A DNA stretch of 64,000 bases from Mycobacterium aquaticum (GTDB taxonomy: Bacteria; Actinomycetota; Actinomycetes; Mycobacteriales; Mycobacteriaceae): NCBI RefSeq assembly GCF_002086485.1, contig NZ_MVHF01000026.1, positions 1-64,000 on the forward strand. Direction: 5' to 3'. A program made the position numbers and the translations under genes. Below the pieces are notes generated by a model. That model was not told the origin of the DNA, did no database searches, and worked only from the letters and a program-made list of their open reading frames with translations. Within the stretch, counting starts at the first letter, position 1. Each line of letters opens with the position of its first letter. Shown here in pieces: positions 7,918-14,907 of the stretch.

Positions 7918-9653
7918 AACAGGTCGCCGGTCTCGCCGAGCATCGCCTTGCGGATGAGTGGCAAAGGCAGCGGCCCGATCTTCACGAAGGCGTCGTGGAA
8001 GCCCTTGAGTGAGTAGGCGTCGCCCATCTTCGCCTTGTAGTCGTCGCGCAGTTTCAGGATCGCCAGCTTGCCCATGGTGTAGTAGCCGTACGTCGCATCT
8101 GAGGTGCCGCGCTTGGCTTCCGACTCCGCCACCGGCGCCGGCTCGTGGGCCTGCTCGACGAACATCTGCTGAGCCTGCTCGACCGTCATCCCTTCGGTGT
8201 GCATCTTGATGCCGACGATGAACCGGACATCGCGCAGCAGCGCATCCTGCAGCTGCGCCAGCCGATTCCGCGGATCGCCACCGTGCAAGCCCTCGTCGAG
8301 CATCATCTGCTCGCAGTAGTGTGCCCAGCCCTCGAAATTGCTGGCCGCGCTGAACACCTTGCGGACGTCAGAGGGATAGTCCTTGGCGTAGAGGAACTGT
8401 AGGTAGTGCCCGGGCCACACCTCGTGCACCGACACATTGCTGATCGCCGGGCGGTACCACTGGGCCATGAACTCGTCCTGCTCGGGCTTGGGCCAGGCCG
8501 GGTCCGGCAGCGTCATGTTGAAATACGCTTCGGTGGCGACTTTTTCGAACGGACCCGGGATGTCCATCGACGCCGACGTGGTGGCCCGCAGGAAGGGCGG
8601 GGTCTGCACCACCCGTGCCGCAGGCGCCTGCGGGATGTCGGCGATCTGCTTGTCCCGGACGAACTGCTCGATGCTGTCGAGGTTGCTTTGCGTCACAGCG
8701 AGCAGTTGGGCCGGTGGCGGGTAGTCCTTCTGCACGTCGGCCAGCACATCCAACGGCGCCTTGCCGGGGTCGATCGCGTGGGCCGCGTCGGTGAATGCCT
8801 GCTGGTTGCGCTTGAGATCGGACTCCGCGATGGCCAACAGATCTGATAGCGGCGTGGTGATCATCTCATCGGCAGCCAGCACCTTGCGGTAGGTGTCCGC
8901 GCCGTAGGCGAACGATCCGGCGGAGCGGGGCAGTAGATCGTTCTGCAGCCAGGACTTGTAGTCGTCGAGCGCGGCGATCACCGCAGCGTTTGCCTTCGCG
9001 AAATCGGCCAGCAGTGCCTGGTCTTTCACCCCGGCGAAGGCCGCAGGCACATCGTGGGCGAAGAAGTCCCGATTGCCGTCGAGTTGGTCGATGGCGATCT
9101 GGGTGTAGATCCGCGGCGGATCATCGAGGTTGTCACGCGCCTCGGACAAGGCGTTCGGCATCAGCCTCAGCCGGTTGGTCAGCGACCGCAGGCGCTGCTC
9201 CGGCGGCGCGAAATTGCGCGAGATCATGACGAAGGCGTCGTTGGTGATGCCGCTGCTGTAGGTGTCCGGGTCCTTCGCCCAGCGGCGAATGACCTGGTCC
9301 TGCAGCAGGATTCCATCCAGCGCGTGCTTGGTCTGCTCCAGATCGAGCTGATCGTCGAAGGTCAGCGCGTCGGCATCGATTCCGTCGAGGCGCGACCGGA
9401 AGGACTTCACGGCCTCGGCCTCGGCGGTCACCGCCGCAGCCGAGTAGTCGGGAATCACATCGTCGTACTTGTGGATGCCCAGGGCTGTGGCGTGGGAAGG
9501 ATTCTGCCGATAGGTGTATTCGAGAATCTCGGCGGTGAGCTGCTGGAAACCGGCGTCACCGGAACCGGCTGCAGGCTCGGTGCGGTTGTCGCATGCCGGT
9601 AGAAAACCGATGGCGAGGACGAGAACCGTGAGCGTTGACCCCAGACGCCGCAT
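7914..9653 (-). CDS. DUF885 family lipoprotein, putative metallopeptidase
   Basis: This 579-residue protein has a lipoprotein signal peptide ending in the lipobox LPAC (Cys21), so it is probably anchored outside the plasma membrane. The rest is a DUF885 domain. The motif HEVWPGHYLQ near residue 415, resembling the HExxH-type zinc site of related M32-like peptidases, and the downstream EGWAHYCEQMM (GWAxYxE) are conserved in the family. Substrates are not known. The ATG follows a TAGCCT -10 hexamer (9660-9665) by 6 nt, implying a leaderless transcript even though that hexamer overlaps the stop of the upstream enoyl-CoA hydratase gene. Confidence 0.85.
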   Translation of the reverse strand: MRRLGSTLTVLVLAIGFLPACDNRTEPAAGSGDAGFQQLTAEILEYTYRQNPSHATALGIHKYDDVIPDYSAAAVTAEAEAVKSFRSRLDGIDADALTFDDQLDLEQTKHALDGILLQDQVIRRWAKDPDTYSSGITNDAFVMISRNFAPPEQRLRSLTNRLRLMPNALSEARDNLDDPPRIYTQIAIDQLDGNRDFFAHDVPAAFAGVKDQALLADFAKANAAVIAALDDYKSWLQNDLLPRSAGSFAYGADTYRKVLAADEMITTPLSDLLAIAESDLKRNQQAFTDAAHAIDPGKAPLDVLADVQKDYPPPAQLLAVTQSNLDSIEQFVRDKQIADIPQAPAARVVQTPPFLRATTSASMDIPGPFEKVATEAYFNMTLPDPAWPKPEQDEFMAQWYRPAISNVSVHEVWPGHYLQFLYAKDYPSDVRKVFSAASNFEGWAHYCEQMMLDEGLHGGDPRNRLAQLQDALLRDVRFIVGIKMHTEGMTVEQAQQMFVEQAHEPAPVAESEAKRGTSDATYGYYTMGKLAILKLRDDYKAKMGDAYSLKGFHDAFVKIGPLPLPLIRKAMLGETGDLF

Positions 9654-9662
9654 ACCAGAAGG

Positions 9663-10427
9663 CTAGAGCGTGAAATCGGCTGAGGCCAGGCAGTGGGCTT
9701 GGGCTTCGACGGCGACCCGCAAGGCGGCCGCCGCTCCGAGGTGCCGGCCTGCCTCGATCGCGGCCCGCGCACCCCGCACGGCGAGCGGCGGCTGGGCGGC
9801 CAGCCGGTCAGCGAATTTGTCGGCAGCAGAATCGAGTTCGTCGCCAGGCACGACACGGTTGGCCAACCCGATGCGCAACGACTCTGCCGCGTCGATGATT
9901 TCACCGAGCAGAATCATCTCGCGGGCGCGACTCTCACCGACGATGCGCGGAAGTCTGAAGGTGGCACCCATATCCGGAAGCAGGCCGAACCGCGATTCGG
10001 TGAGACCGACGCGCGCATCAGCGGCGAAGATCCGGAAGTCGCAGGCCAGCGCCAGTTGTAGACCGGCACCGTAGGCATGGCCCCGCACGGCCGCGACGCT
10101 GGGACACAGCAGGTTCGGGATGAACTCGAACACCCCGGCCACAGCCAGCCCGAGTTCGACCGTTTCGTCGTCGGGTGTGCGGTCGACGAACTGCGCCAAC
10201 GTGCCCGTCATCGCCTCCGCCAGGTCGAGACCCGCCGAAAACGACGGACCCGCGCCCGTCACGATCAGGCACCGCAGCGTGTCGTCATCGGTCAACAGCG
10301 CGCCGAGACGCCCGAGATCGTCGCGCATCTGCGGGTTCAGCGCGTTGAGTTTGGCCGGACGGTTCAATGTCAGCGTGCCGATGTCGGCGCGTCGCGAATA
10401 GCGGATGGTCGGGTAGTCCGGGGTCAT
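9663..10427 (-). CDS. Enoyl-CoA hydratase/isomerase family protein
   Basis: This 254-residue crotonase-fold enzyme shows the oxyanion-hole segments GAGPSFSAGLDL (about residues 59-70) and AAVRGHAYGAGLQLALACD (about 109-127), plus the typical ADARVGLTESRFGLLPDMG. The catalytic Glu positions of true hydratases are not obvious at the second loop, so it may be an isomerase, a hydrolase or another crotonase. The start ATG overlaps the sigma-factor stop (ATGA), so it is translationally coupled to the ECF41 gene and probably belongs to its autoregulated operon. Confidence 0.85.
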   Translation of the reverse strand: MTPDYPTIRYSRRADIGTLTLNRPAKLNALNPQMRDDLGRLGALLTDDDTLRCLIVTGAGPSFSAGLDLAEAMTGTLAQFVDRTPDDETVELGLAVAGVFEFIPNLLCPSVAAVRGHAYGAGLQLALACDFRIFAADARVGLTESRFGLLPDMGATFRLPRIVGESRAREMILLGEIIDAAESLRIGLANRVVPGDELDSAADKFADRLAAQPPLAVRGARAAIEAGRHLGAAAALRVAVEAQAHCLASADFTL

Positions 10428-11332
10428 CGAGACGCCCGCCGGGCCAACGGCGACAGCGGGAAGCCGAGATGGTCCAGCTTGTCCGGATTGATCACCGAGC
10501 GGACGGTGCAGACGCTGTCGCCTTCGACGTCAATGGTCAGCACGTTGATCAAACCGCCGTCGGGGTCGAAGGCCAGCAGCCCGGCCTGCCCGTTGACCAG
10601 GGAACGCTGGAACCGGGCGCCGACGCCGCGGTACGCCCGCACGATCCCCGCCAGCACCCGCTGAACCCGGTCGCGTCCGAACACCGGCCGCGGCAGCCCC
10701 CGGCCCGTTCCGCCGCCATCGCCGTAGAACGCGACGTCGGCAGCCAACAGCTGCACGAGATTCTCGAGGTCCCCGTCTTCGGCGGCGCGGAAGAACCGGT
10801 CGGCCAACTCGGTGCGGTGGGCGGTGTCGACGTCGAACCGGTGTCGCCCGGCCTCGATGTGCCGACGGGCCCGGTTGAGCAGCTGCCGGCAATTCGCGGG
10901 TTCCTTGCCGACGATGCGGGCGATGTCGTCGTAGTCGTAGGCGAACACCTCACGCAGCAGGAACACCGCGCGTTCGACCGGCGAGAGCGTTTCCAGCAGC
11001 ACCAGGAATGCCATGGACAGCGAATCGGATGTGGCTGCCAGATCTGCGACGTCGGGATCGGCCGACGTCAGCAGCGGCTCCGGAAGCCAAGGGCCGATAT
11101 AGGTTTCGCGCTGCACCCGGGCAGAACGCAGATGGTCGATGGCCAGCCGCGTCGTGATCGTCGTCAGCAGTGAGCGTGGCGAATCCGCCTCGCCGCCACG
11201 GTCCAGATAGTCGAAGTAGCGCAGGTACGTGGCCTGCACGATGTCCTCGGCGTCGGTGACGCTGCCCAGCATCCGGTAGGCGATCGAGAACAGCAGCGGC
11301 CGCAGCTCGGCGGGTTCTTCCCGGTCGGTCAT
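10424..11332 (-). CDS. ECF41-type (SigJ-like) RNA polymerase sigma factor with SnoaL-like C-terminal domain
   Basis: This 302-residue extracytoplasmic-function sigma factor has region 2 (about residues 8-72, with DAEDIVQATYLRYF), region 4 (about 105-160, helix-turn-helix FAYDYDDIARIVGKE) and a fused C-terminal SnoaL-like domain (about 170-295). The three ECF41 hallmarks are visible: WLPEP in the linker (82-86), DGGG (205-208) and NPDKL near the C-terminus (282-286). In ECF41 proteins the fused domain replaces an anti-sigma factor. The ATG at 11332 follows an excellent GGGAGGTG site; the longer frame to 11383 would run through the promoter. M. tuberculosis SigJ is the closest named relative I recall. 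Confidence 0.92.
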   Translation of the reverse strand: MTDREEPAELRPLLFSIAYRMLGSVTDAEDIVQATYLRYFDYLDRGGEADSPRSLLTTITTRLAIDHLRSARVQRETYIGPWLPEPLLTSADPDVADLAATSDSLSMAFLVLLETLSPVERAVFLLREVFAYDYDDIARIVGKEPANCRQLLNRARRHIEAGRHRFDVDTAHRTELADRFFRAAEDGDLENLVQLLAADVAFYGDGGGTGRGLPRPVFGRDRVQRVLAGIVRAYRGVGARFQRSLVNGQAGLLAFDPDGGLINVLTIDVEGDSVCTVRSVINPDKLDHLGFPLSPLARRASR

Positions 11333-11355
11333 GGCACCTCCCTGTCTTCCCCATA

Positions 11356-11382
11356 GACGATCCGGAGGGGGCATCTGTGACA
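11356..11382 (-). promoter_or_regulatory. ECF41-type promoter of the sigma-factor gene (TGTCACA-N16-CGTC)
   Basis: Reading leftward, TGTCACA (11376-11382) is followed after exactly 16 nt by CGTC (11356-11359), about 24 nt before the sigma-factor ATG. This matches the ECF41 promoter signature as I remember it and implies autoregulation. Confidence 0.75.
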
Positions 11383-11387
11383 CCGCA

Positions 11388-11414
11388 TGTCACAGCCGAG
11401 GGCAGTCGTCCGTC
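11388..11414 (+). promoter_or_regulatory. ECF41-type promoter of the doxX gene (TGTCACA-N16-CGTC)
   Basis: Reading rightward, TGTCACA (11388-11394) is followed after exactly 16 nt by CGTC (11411-11414), with the DoxX ATG 39 nt further on. It mirrors the promoter on the other strand; the two -35 elements form the inverted repeat CTGTGAC-N7-GTCACAG (11375-11395). Confidence 0.75.
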
Positions 11415-11453
11415 ATCAGGTCTGCATACACCTCGAACAGAAGGGATACGGCC

Positions 11454-11816
11454 ATGAACATCGCACTGTGGACCGCGCAACTCGTCCTGGCCGCGATATT
11501 CGCGTTGTCCGGCACGGTCAAACTCACCATGAGCCGCGAGCGGCTGCTGGACACCGGCCAGACCGGGATAGCCATGTTCCCCATGCCGGTGGTCCGGTTC
11601 ACCGCGGCCATGGAGCTGCTCGCGGTGATCGGGCTGGTGGTGCCGGGGCTCACGCGGATCGGCTTGGTGCTCACGCCGCTTGCGGCCGCTGGGCTGTGCG
11701 CGGTGATGATAGGCGCCGCGTGGGCTCACAGCCGATTACACGAGCCACGCAGTGTCCTGGCCAACGCCGTGCTCTTCGGCCTGGCCGCCTTCGTCTTTGT
11801 CGGGCGGTTGCTCTAG
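11454..11816 (+). CDS. DoxX family membrane protein
   Basis: This 120-residue protein has four predicted transmembrane helices (WTAQLVLAAIFALSGTVKL, AAMELLAVIGLVVPGL, LTPLAAAGLCAVMIGAAW, NAVLFGLAAFVFVGRLL), typical of DoxX-like proteins. Roles proposed for the family involve thiol or oxidative stress, but none is proven for this member. DoxX proteins are frequent genomic neighbours of ECF41 sigma factors, and the promoter here fits control by the divergent sigma gene. The ATG at 11454 is preceded by AGAAGGGA. It ends 4 nt into the convergent reductase gene. Confidence 0.85.
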   Translation: MNIALWTAQLVLAAIFALSGTVKLTMSRERLLDTGQTGIAMFPMPVVRFTAAMELLAVIGLVVPGLTRIGLVLTPLAAAGLCAVMIGAAWAHSRLHEPRSVLANAVLFGLAAFVFVGRLL

Positions 11817-12421
11817 CGAGTGATTCGGTAGCGCACATGCGTCGCCAATGGCGAATGCTCGGTCTCGACGAGCTCCAGCTCATTGACCGTGGTGTCGTCG
11901 AAGATGCGTTCCCCGCGTCCCAGCAGCACCGGGATGATGTCGAGGCTCAGCTCGTCGAGTTCGCCGGCGGCGAGGGCCTGGCGCACCGCGGAGGCGCCCC
12001 CGGCAATGTCGACATCACCATCGCCTGCAGCGCGGGCTTGCGCCAATGCGTCCGCGATGCCGCCGGTGACGAAATGGAATGTGGTGCCGCCGTCCATCTC
12101 GATGGGCTCGTGCTCGTAATGCGTCAGCACGAAAACCGGTGCGTGGTAAGGGGGTTCGTCACCCCACCAGCCACGCCACTGCTCACCGTCGGTGGCCCAG
12201 TCGCCACGGATCGGTCCGAACATGTTGCGTCCCATCACATATGCCCCGCGAGGACGCAACAGGTTCGCGGTCCAGCGAGCATCGACGTCGTGCTGGGGTT
12301 GATCGAGGTGCCATCGATGCAGCCGCATGCCGCCCCGGCCGATCGGGTCGTCACGCGACTGGTCAGGGCCTGCGACGAAGCCGTCCAGTGAGATCGACAT
12401 GTGTGCGGTGGTGAAGGTCAT
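11813..12421 (-). CDS. Dihydrofolate reductase / RibD C-terminal domain family reductase
   Basis: This 202-residue protein has the RibD C-terminal (bifunctional deaminase-reductase) fold. The N-terminal strand MSISLDGFVAGPD, the NADPH-contact segment GAYVMGRNMFGPI and the late GGASAVRQALAAGELDELSLDIIPVLLGRGERIF are all characteristic. Stand-alone members are NADPH-dependent reductases of unknown substrate, not riboflavin enzymes, because the deaminase domain is missing. The gene faces the DoxX gene tail to tail with a 4-nt overlap. No ribosome site of note precedes the ATG. Confidence 0.85.
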   Translation of the reverse strand: MTFTTAHMSISLDGFVAGPDQSRDDPIGRGGMRLHRWHLDQPQHDVDARWTANLLRPRGAYVMGRNMFGPIRGDWATDGEQWRGWWGDEPPYHAPVFVLTHYEHEPIEMDGGTTFHFVTGGIADALAQARAAGDGDVDIAGGASAVRQALAAGELDELSLDIIPVLLGRGERIFDDTTVNELELVETEHSPLATHVRYRITR

Positions 12422-12455
12422 GTACGAGTAGACCGCAGGCGGGGCGGAAAATCAT

Positions 12456-12860
12456 CTAGTACGACTGCCCGTTTGCATACCGCTCGCGGCGGTAGTGGCG
12501 CCCGTTGCCGCGGTTGCGGCTCTTGTACGTCGGCAGCTGCGAGTCGCAGTTGGGGCAGATCAAGCGCAGGTTCTCCCGACGGTTGTTGGTCGCATTGCCA
12601 TCGACGTGGTCCAGCACCAACACCAGAGGCAGGCCCTGCCATGTCGTGGCTCCACCGCAGATCGCGCAGCAGCCTTCCTGAGCCTCGGCGAGATACTGCC
12701 TGATGTAGTGATCTGGGTACGTGCCGACAAACGCTTCGCCGGTCTCGAGCCATCGTTTCTTACGGGCGTCGCTGCGGGCCGAAGCCTGACATACATTGCT
12801 GCAATAGATCTTCTGGCTGCGCTTCGTTAGCGGAGTACCGCAAGCGAGACATGACCTCAT
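12456..12860 (-). CDS. HNH endonuclease family protein with N-terminal zinc-ribbon
   Basis: This 134-residue protein starts with a treble-clef-like Cys cluster (CLACG at residues 4-8 and CSNVC at 20-24). The HNH domain follows, with CCAICGG, LDHVDGNATNNRRENLRLICPNCDSQ, which provides the HNH histidine (LDHVDG), the Asn-rich helix and the structural C-x2-C pairs. It resembles small phage or mobile-intron HNH nucleases. It lies directly downstream of the 3' end of tRNA-Thr, a common insertion spot, and has no functional partner nearby. DNA cleavage is inferred from the motif only. Confidence 0.8.
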   Translation of the reverse strand: MRSCLACGTPLTKRSQKIYCSNVCQASARSDARKKRWLETGEAFVGTYPDHYIRQYLAEAQEGCCAICGGATTWQGLPLVLVLDHVDGNATNNRRENLRLICPNCDSQLPTYKSRNRGNGRHYRRERYANGQSY

Positions 12861-12908
12861 GAGCGGACATTACGACGGGCTACCGACAAGCGGCGCCTGC
12901 CGGAACAG

Positions 12909-12980
12909 AGCCTCCTATCGGGATTGAACCGATGACATTCCGCTTACAAGGCGAACGCTCTACCACTGAGCTAAGGAGGC
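12909..12980 (-). tRNA. tRNA-Thr (anticodon UGT)
   Basis: The reverse complement folds as a 72-nt tRNA. It has a 7-bp acceptor stem (GCCTCCT with AGGAGGC), a GCTC/GAGC D stem, an anticodon stem TTCGC/GCGGA with loop CTTGTAA (anticodon TGT, reading ACA), a T stem ATCGG/CCGAT with loop TTCAATC, and discriminator base T. The CCA tail is not encoded, which is usual in mycobacteria. Confidence 0.95.
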
Positions 12981-13007
12981 GGGTGGAACGCGCTACATCC
13001 TAACGGG

Positions 13008-14030
13008 TCACATGTCTTGGTCGATGACCCGCTGCGACGCGACCACGCGGGCCGCGGTGCGGCGGCGTTGCCGGGAGAGTGGGATCCGGTCGGCGATGTT
13101 GCTGAGCGGGTTGACCACAGCGGTCAGGGACAGGACCGCGTCGTGCAGTGTGTCGACCATCGGGGCCAGCGCCTCCAGGCCGGGCACCAGGCGGTTGAGG
13201 GTGTCGGAGAGGTCGACCAGCTTGGCCAGCGGACCGTCCGGATCGGCCAGGGTCTCGAGCAAGCCGTCGTCGGCGAGCAGTTTGTCGACCACGCCATCCT
13301 CGCGCAACAGCCGCTCGATCAGGCCCTCGTCGGCGAGCAGTTGATCGGCCAGCCCGCCGGGGGAGACGACCCGGGACAGTGCGCCGTTCTCGGTGGTCAG
13401 CCGGTCCATCAGGCCGCCCTCGGAGGTGACTTGATCGACCAGGCCACCTTCTTGCAGGGCGCGGTTGACGGGCCCGGTCTCTGCCAGCAGTTTGTCGGCG
13501 ACACCGTCCTCGCGCAGGATCCGTTCGATGATCCCGTCCTTGGCGAGCAGTCGGTCGGCCAGACCGCCGGGGGCCAGCACGCGTGACACGATGCCGTCTT
13601 CAGCGGTGAGCCGGTCGGCGAGCCCGCCCTCGGCGGTGATCTGATCGACGAGGCCCCCCTCGGCGAGCGCGCGTGACACCGGGCCCGTGTCGGAGTTGAG
13701 GCGATCCAACAGGCCGCCGGGTTTGGTCAGCTGATCGACCAGGCCGCCCGGTTGCAGTAACTGGTTGAGCGGGCCCTCCGGAGCGAGCGCCCGACCGATC
13801 GGGGCGTCGTCATCCATGAGATGGGCCAGCCGGTTCGCTCGATCCACCGCGTCATCGAGTCCGAGCAACCCGGCCACCGAGGGCTTGCCCTGGATGGGGT
13901 TGGCGTCGTTGAGCGAGCGTTGTACGACGTTGAGGGTGCCCCCGGCGATACCGAGGCCGAGGTCAGCGACGGCCAGACCGACCTTGACCGGGGCGGTGGC
14001 AACCTGGACCAGGGTTTTGCCGAGGTTCAT
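13008..14030 (-). CDS. Decapeptide-repeat protein of unknown function, next to phoP
   Basis: I do not recognise a named family for this 340-residue protein. Residues 1-40 contain a mildly hydrophobic helix (VKVGLAVADLGLGIAG). Residues 74-273 are twenty consecutive 10-residue units with consensus x-x-G-(L/P)-(V/A)-D-(R/Q)-L-(L/T)-A, each probably a short amphipathic helix after a Gly turn. Units 5-11 and 12-18 form a duplicated 70-residue super-repeat. The C-terminus has a hydrophobic segment (MVDTLHDAVLSLTAVVNPLSNIADRIPL) and a basic tail (SRQRRRTAARVV). No catalytic motif or signal peptide is evident. The gene is divergent from phoP, which suggests, but does not prove, a link to that regulon. 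It may be a scaffold or a membrane-surface protein. Confidence 0.75.
   Translation of the reverse strand: MNLGKTLVQVATAPVKVGLAVADLGLGIAGGTLNVVQRSLNDANPIQGKPSVAGLLGLDDAVDRANRLAHLMDDDAPIGRALAPEGPLNQLLQPGGLVDQLTKPGGLLDRLNSDTGPVSRALAEGGLVDQITAEGGLADRLTAEDGIVSRVLAPGGLADRLLAKDGIIERILREDGVADKLLAETGPVNRALQEGGLVDQVTSEGGLMDRLTTENGALSRVVSPGGLADQLLADEGLIERLLREDGVVDKLLADDGLLETLADPDGPLAKLVDLSDTLNRLVPGLEALAPMVDTLHDAVLSLTAVVNPLSNIADRIPLSRQRRRTAARVVASQRVIDQDM
13212..13811 (-). repeat. Twenty 30-bp coding repeats (decapeptide units)
   Basis: The region encodes twenty in-register 10-residue units of the repeat protein. Gly at unit position 3 and a Leu/Ile/Val-rich pattern at positions 4, 5, 8 and 9 are kept throughout. 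Confidence 0.9.
13272..13691 (-). repeat. Tandem 210-bp super-repeat (2 x 70 residues)
   Basis: Copies 13482-13691 and 13272-13481 align unit for unit (DTGPVSRALA with ETGPVNRALQ, through EDGVADKLLA with EDGVVDKLLA). The DNA copies look about three-quarters identical by eye, so the duplication is not recent. Confidence 0.85.
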
Positions 14031-14096
14031 GAGGTCAGTCTAGGTGCGTGTGGCAGGCGTCACCCCAGGGGTTCTCTCGGCTCCTTGGAGCAAAAC

Positions 14097-14114
14097 TTTC
14101 AGGAAGCTCACAGC
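14097..14114 (+). promoter_or_regulatory. Candidate PhoP box upstream of phoP
   Basis: TTTCAGG-AAGC-TCACAGC has the architecture known for mycobacterial PhoP boxes: two 7-bp direct repeats close to TCACAGC with a 4-bp spacer. The right half matches fully and the left half matches 4 of 7 positions. It lies 20 bp before the chosen phoP start, compatible with autoregulation. Confidence 0.45.
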
Positions 14115-14133
14115 GAGCGCGCAGGATTACGTC

Positions 14134-14877
14134 ATGCGACAGCGGCAACATGGCAGGATGGCCATGCCAGCAGTGCCCGAGAGCGTCCCTGAAGCACGGA
14201 TCCTCGTCGTCGACGACGAGGCCAATATCGTGGAGTTGCTGTCCGTCAGCCTCAAGTTCCAGGGCTTCGAGGTACATACCGCGTCCAACGGAGCGGCTGC
14301 CCTCGACAAGGCCAGGGAAGTTCGTCCGGACGCGGTCATCCTGGACGTGATGATGCCCGGCATGGACGGCTTCGGTCTGTTGCGCCGCCTGCGCGCCGAC
14401 GGCATCGACGCCCCGGCGCTGTTCTTGACCGCGCGCGACAGCCTGCAGGACAAGATCGCCGGCCTCACCCTCGGTGGCGACGACTACGTCACCAAGCCGT
14501 TCAGTCTGGAAGAGGTGGTTGCCCGCCTGCGGGTGATCCTGCGTCGGTCCGGCCGCGGCGTCGAAGAACCCCGCAATGCCCGGCTCTCGTTCGCCGACAT
14601 CGAACTCGACGAGGACACCCACGAGGTGTGGAAGGCCGGCGAGCCTGTCTCGCTGTCGCCGACCGAGTTCACCCTGCTGCGTTACTTCATCATCAACGCC
14701 GGCACGGTGCTGTCGAAGCCGAAGATTCTCGACCACGTGTGGCGCTACGACTTCGGTGGCGACGTCAATGTCGTCGAGTCCTACGTCTCTTACCTGCGCC
14801 GCAAGATCGACACCGGCGACAAGCGCCTGCTGCACACGCTGCGCGGCGTCGGCTATGTGCTGCGCGAGCCGCGCTGA
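14134..14877 (+). CDS. phoP: PhoP, response regulator of the PhoPR two-component system
   Basis: This OmpR-family regulator (247 residues) has a receiver domain (about 22-140) with acidic residues DDE, phospho-acceptor D71 in VILDVMMPGMDGF and the Lys in VTKPF. The winged-helix DNA-binding domain (about 150-245) ends in LLHTLRGVGYVLREPR. It is almost identical in memory to M. tuberculosis PhoP, which controls complex-lipid synthesis, acid-pH adaptation and, through espR/espA, ESX-1. I start at 14134 because this gives exactly 247 residues and puts the phosphorylated Asp at 71, as in M. tuberculosis. ATGs at 14158 and 14164 are alternatives. phoR follows 30 nt downstream. Confidence 0.97.
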   Translation: MRQRQHGRMAMPAVPESVPEARILVVDDEANIVELLSVSLKFQGFEVHTASNGAAALDKAREVRPDAVILDVMMPGMDGFGLLRRLRADGIDAPALFLTARDSLQDKIAGLTLGGDDYVTKPFSLEEVVARLRVILRRSGRGVEEPRNARLSFADIELDEDTHEVWKAGEPVSLSPTEFTLLRYFIINAGTVLSKPKILDHVWRYDFGGDVNVVESYVSYLRRKIDTGDKRLLHTLRGVGYVLREPR

Positions 14878-14907
14878 GAGATTTCGTCCCGGCGGCATAC
14901 TTCTTGA

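Noticed and set aside
12909..12980. tRNA-Thr as an occupied attachment site
   Set aside because: No second copy of the T-arm/acceptor segment was found in the window, and no integrase is present.
13212..13811. CRISPR-like regular repeats
   Set aside because: The 30-bp periodicity is a coding repeat (decapeptide units) without spacers, and the copies are diverged in frame.
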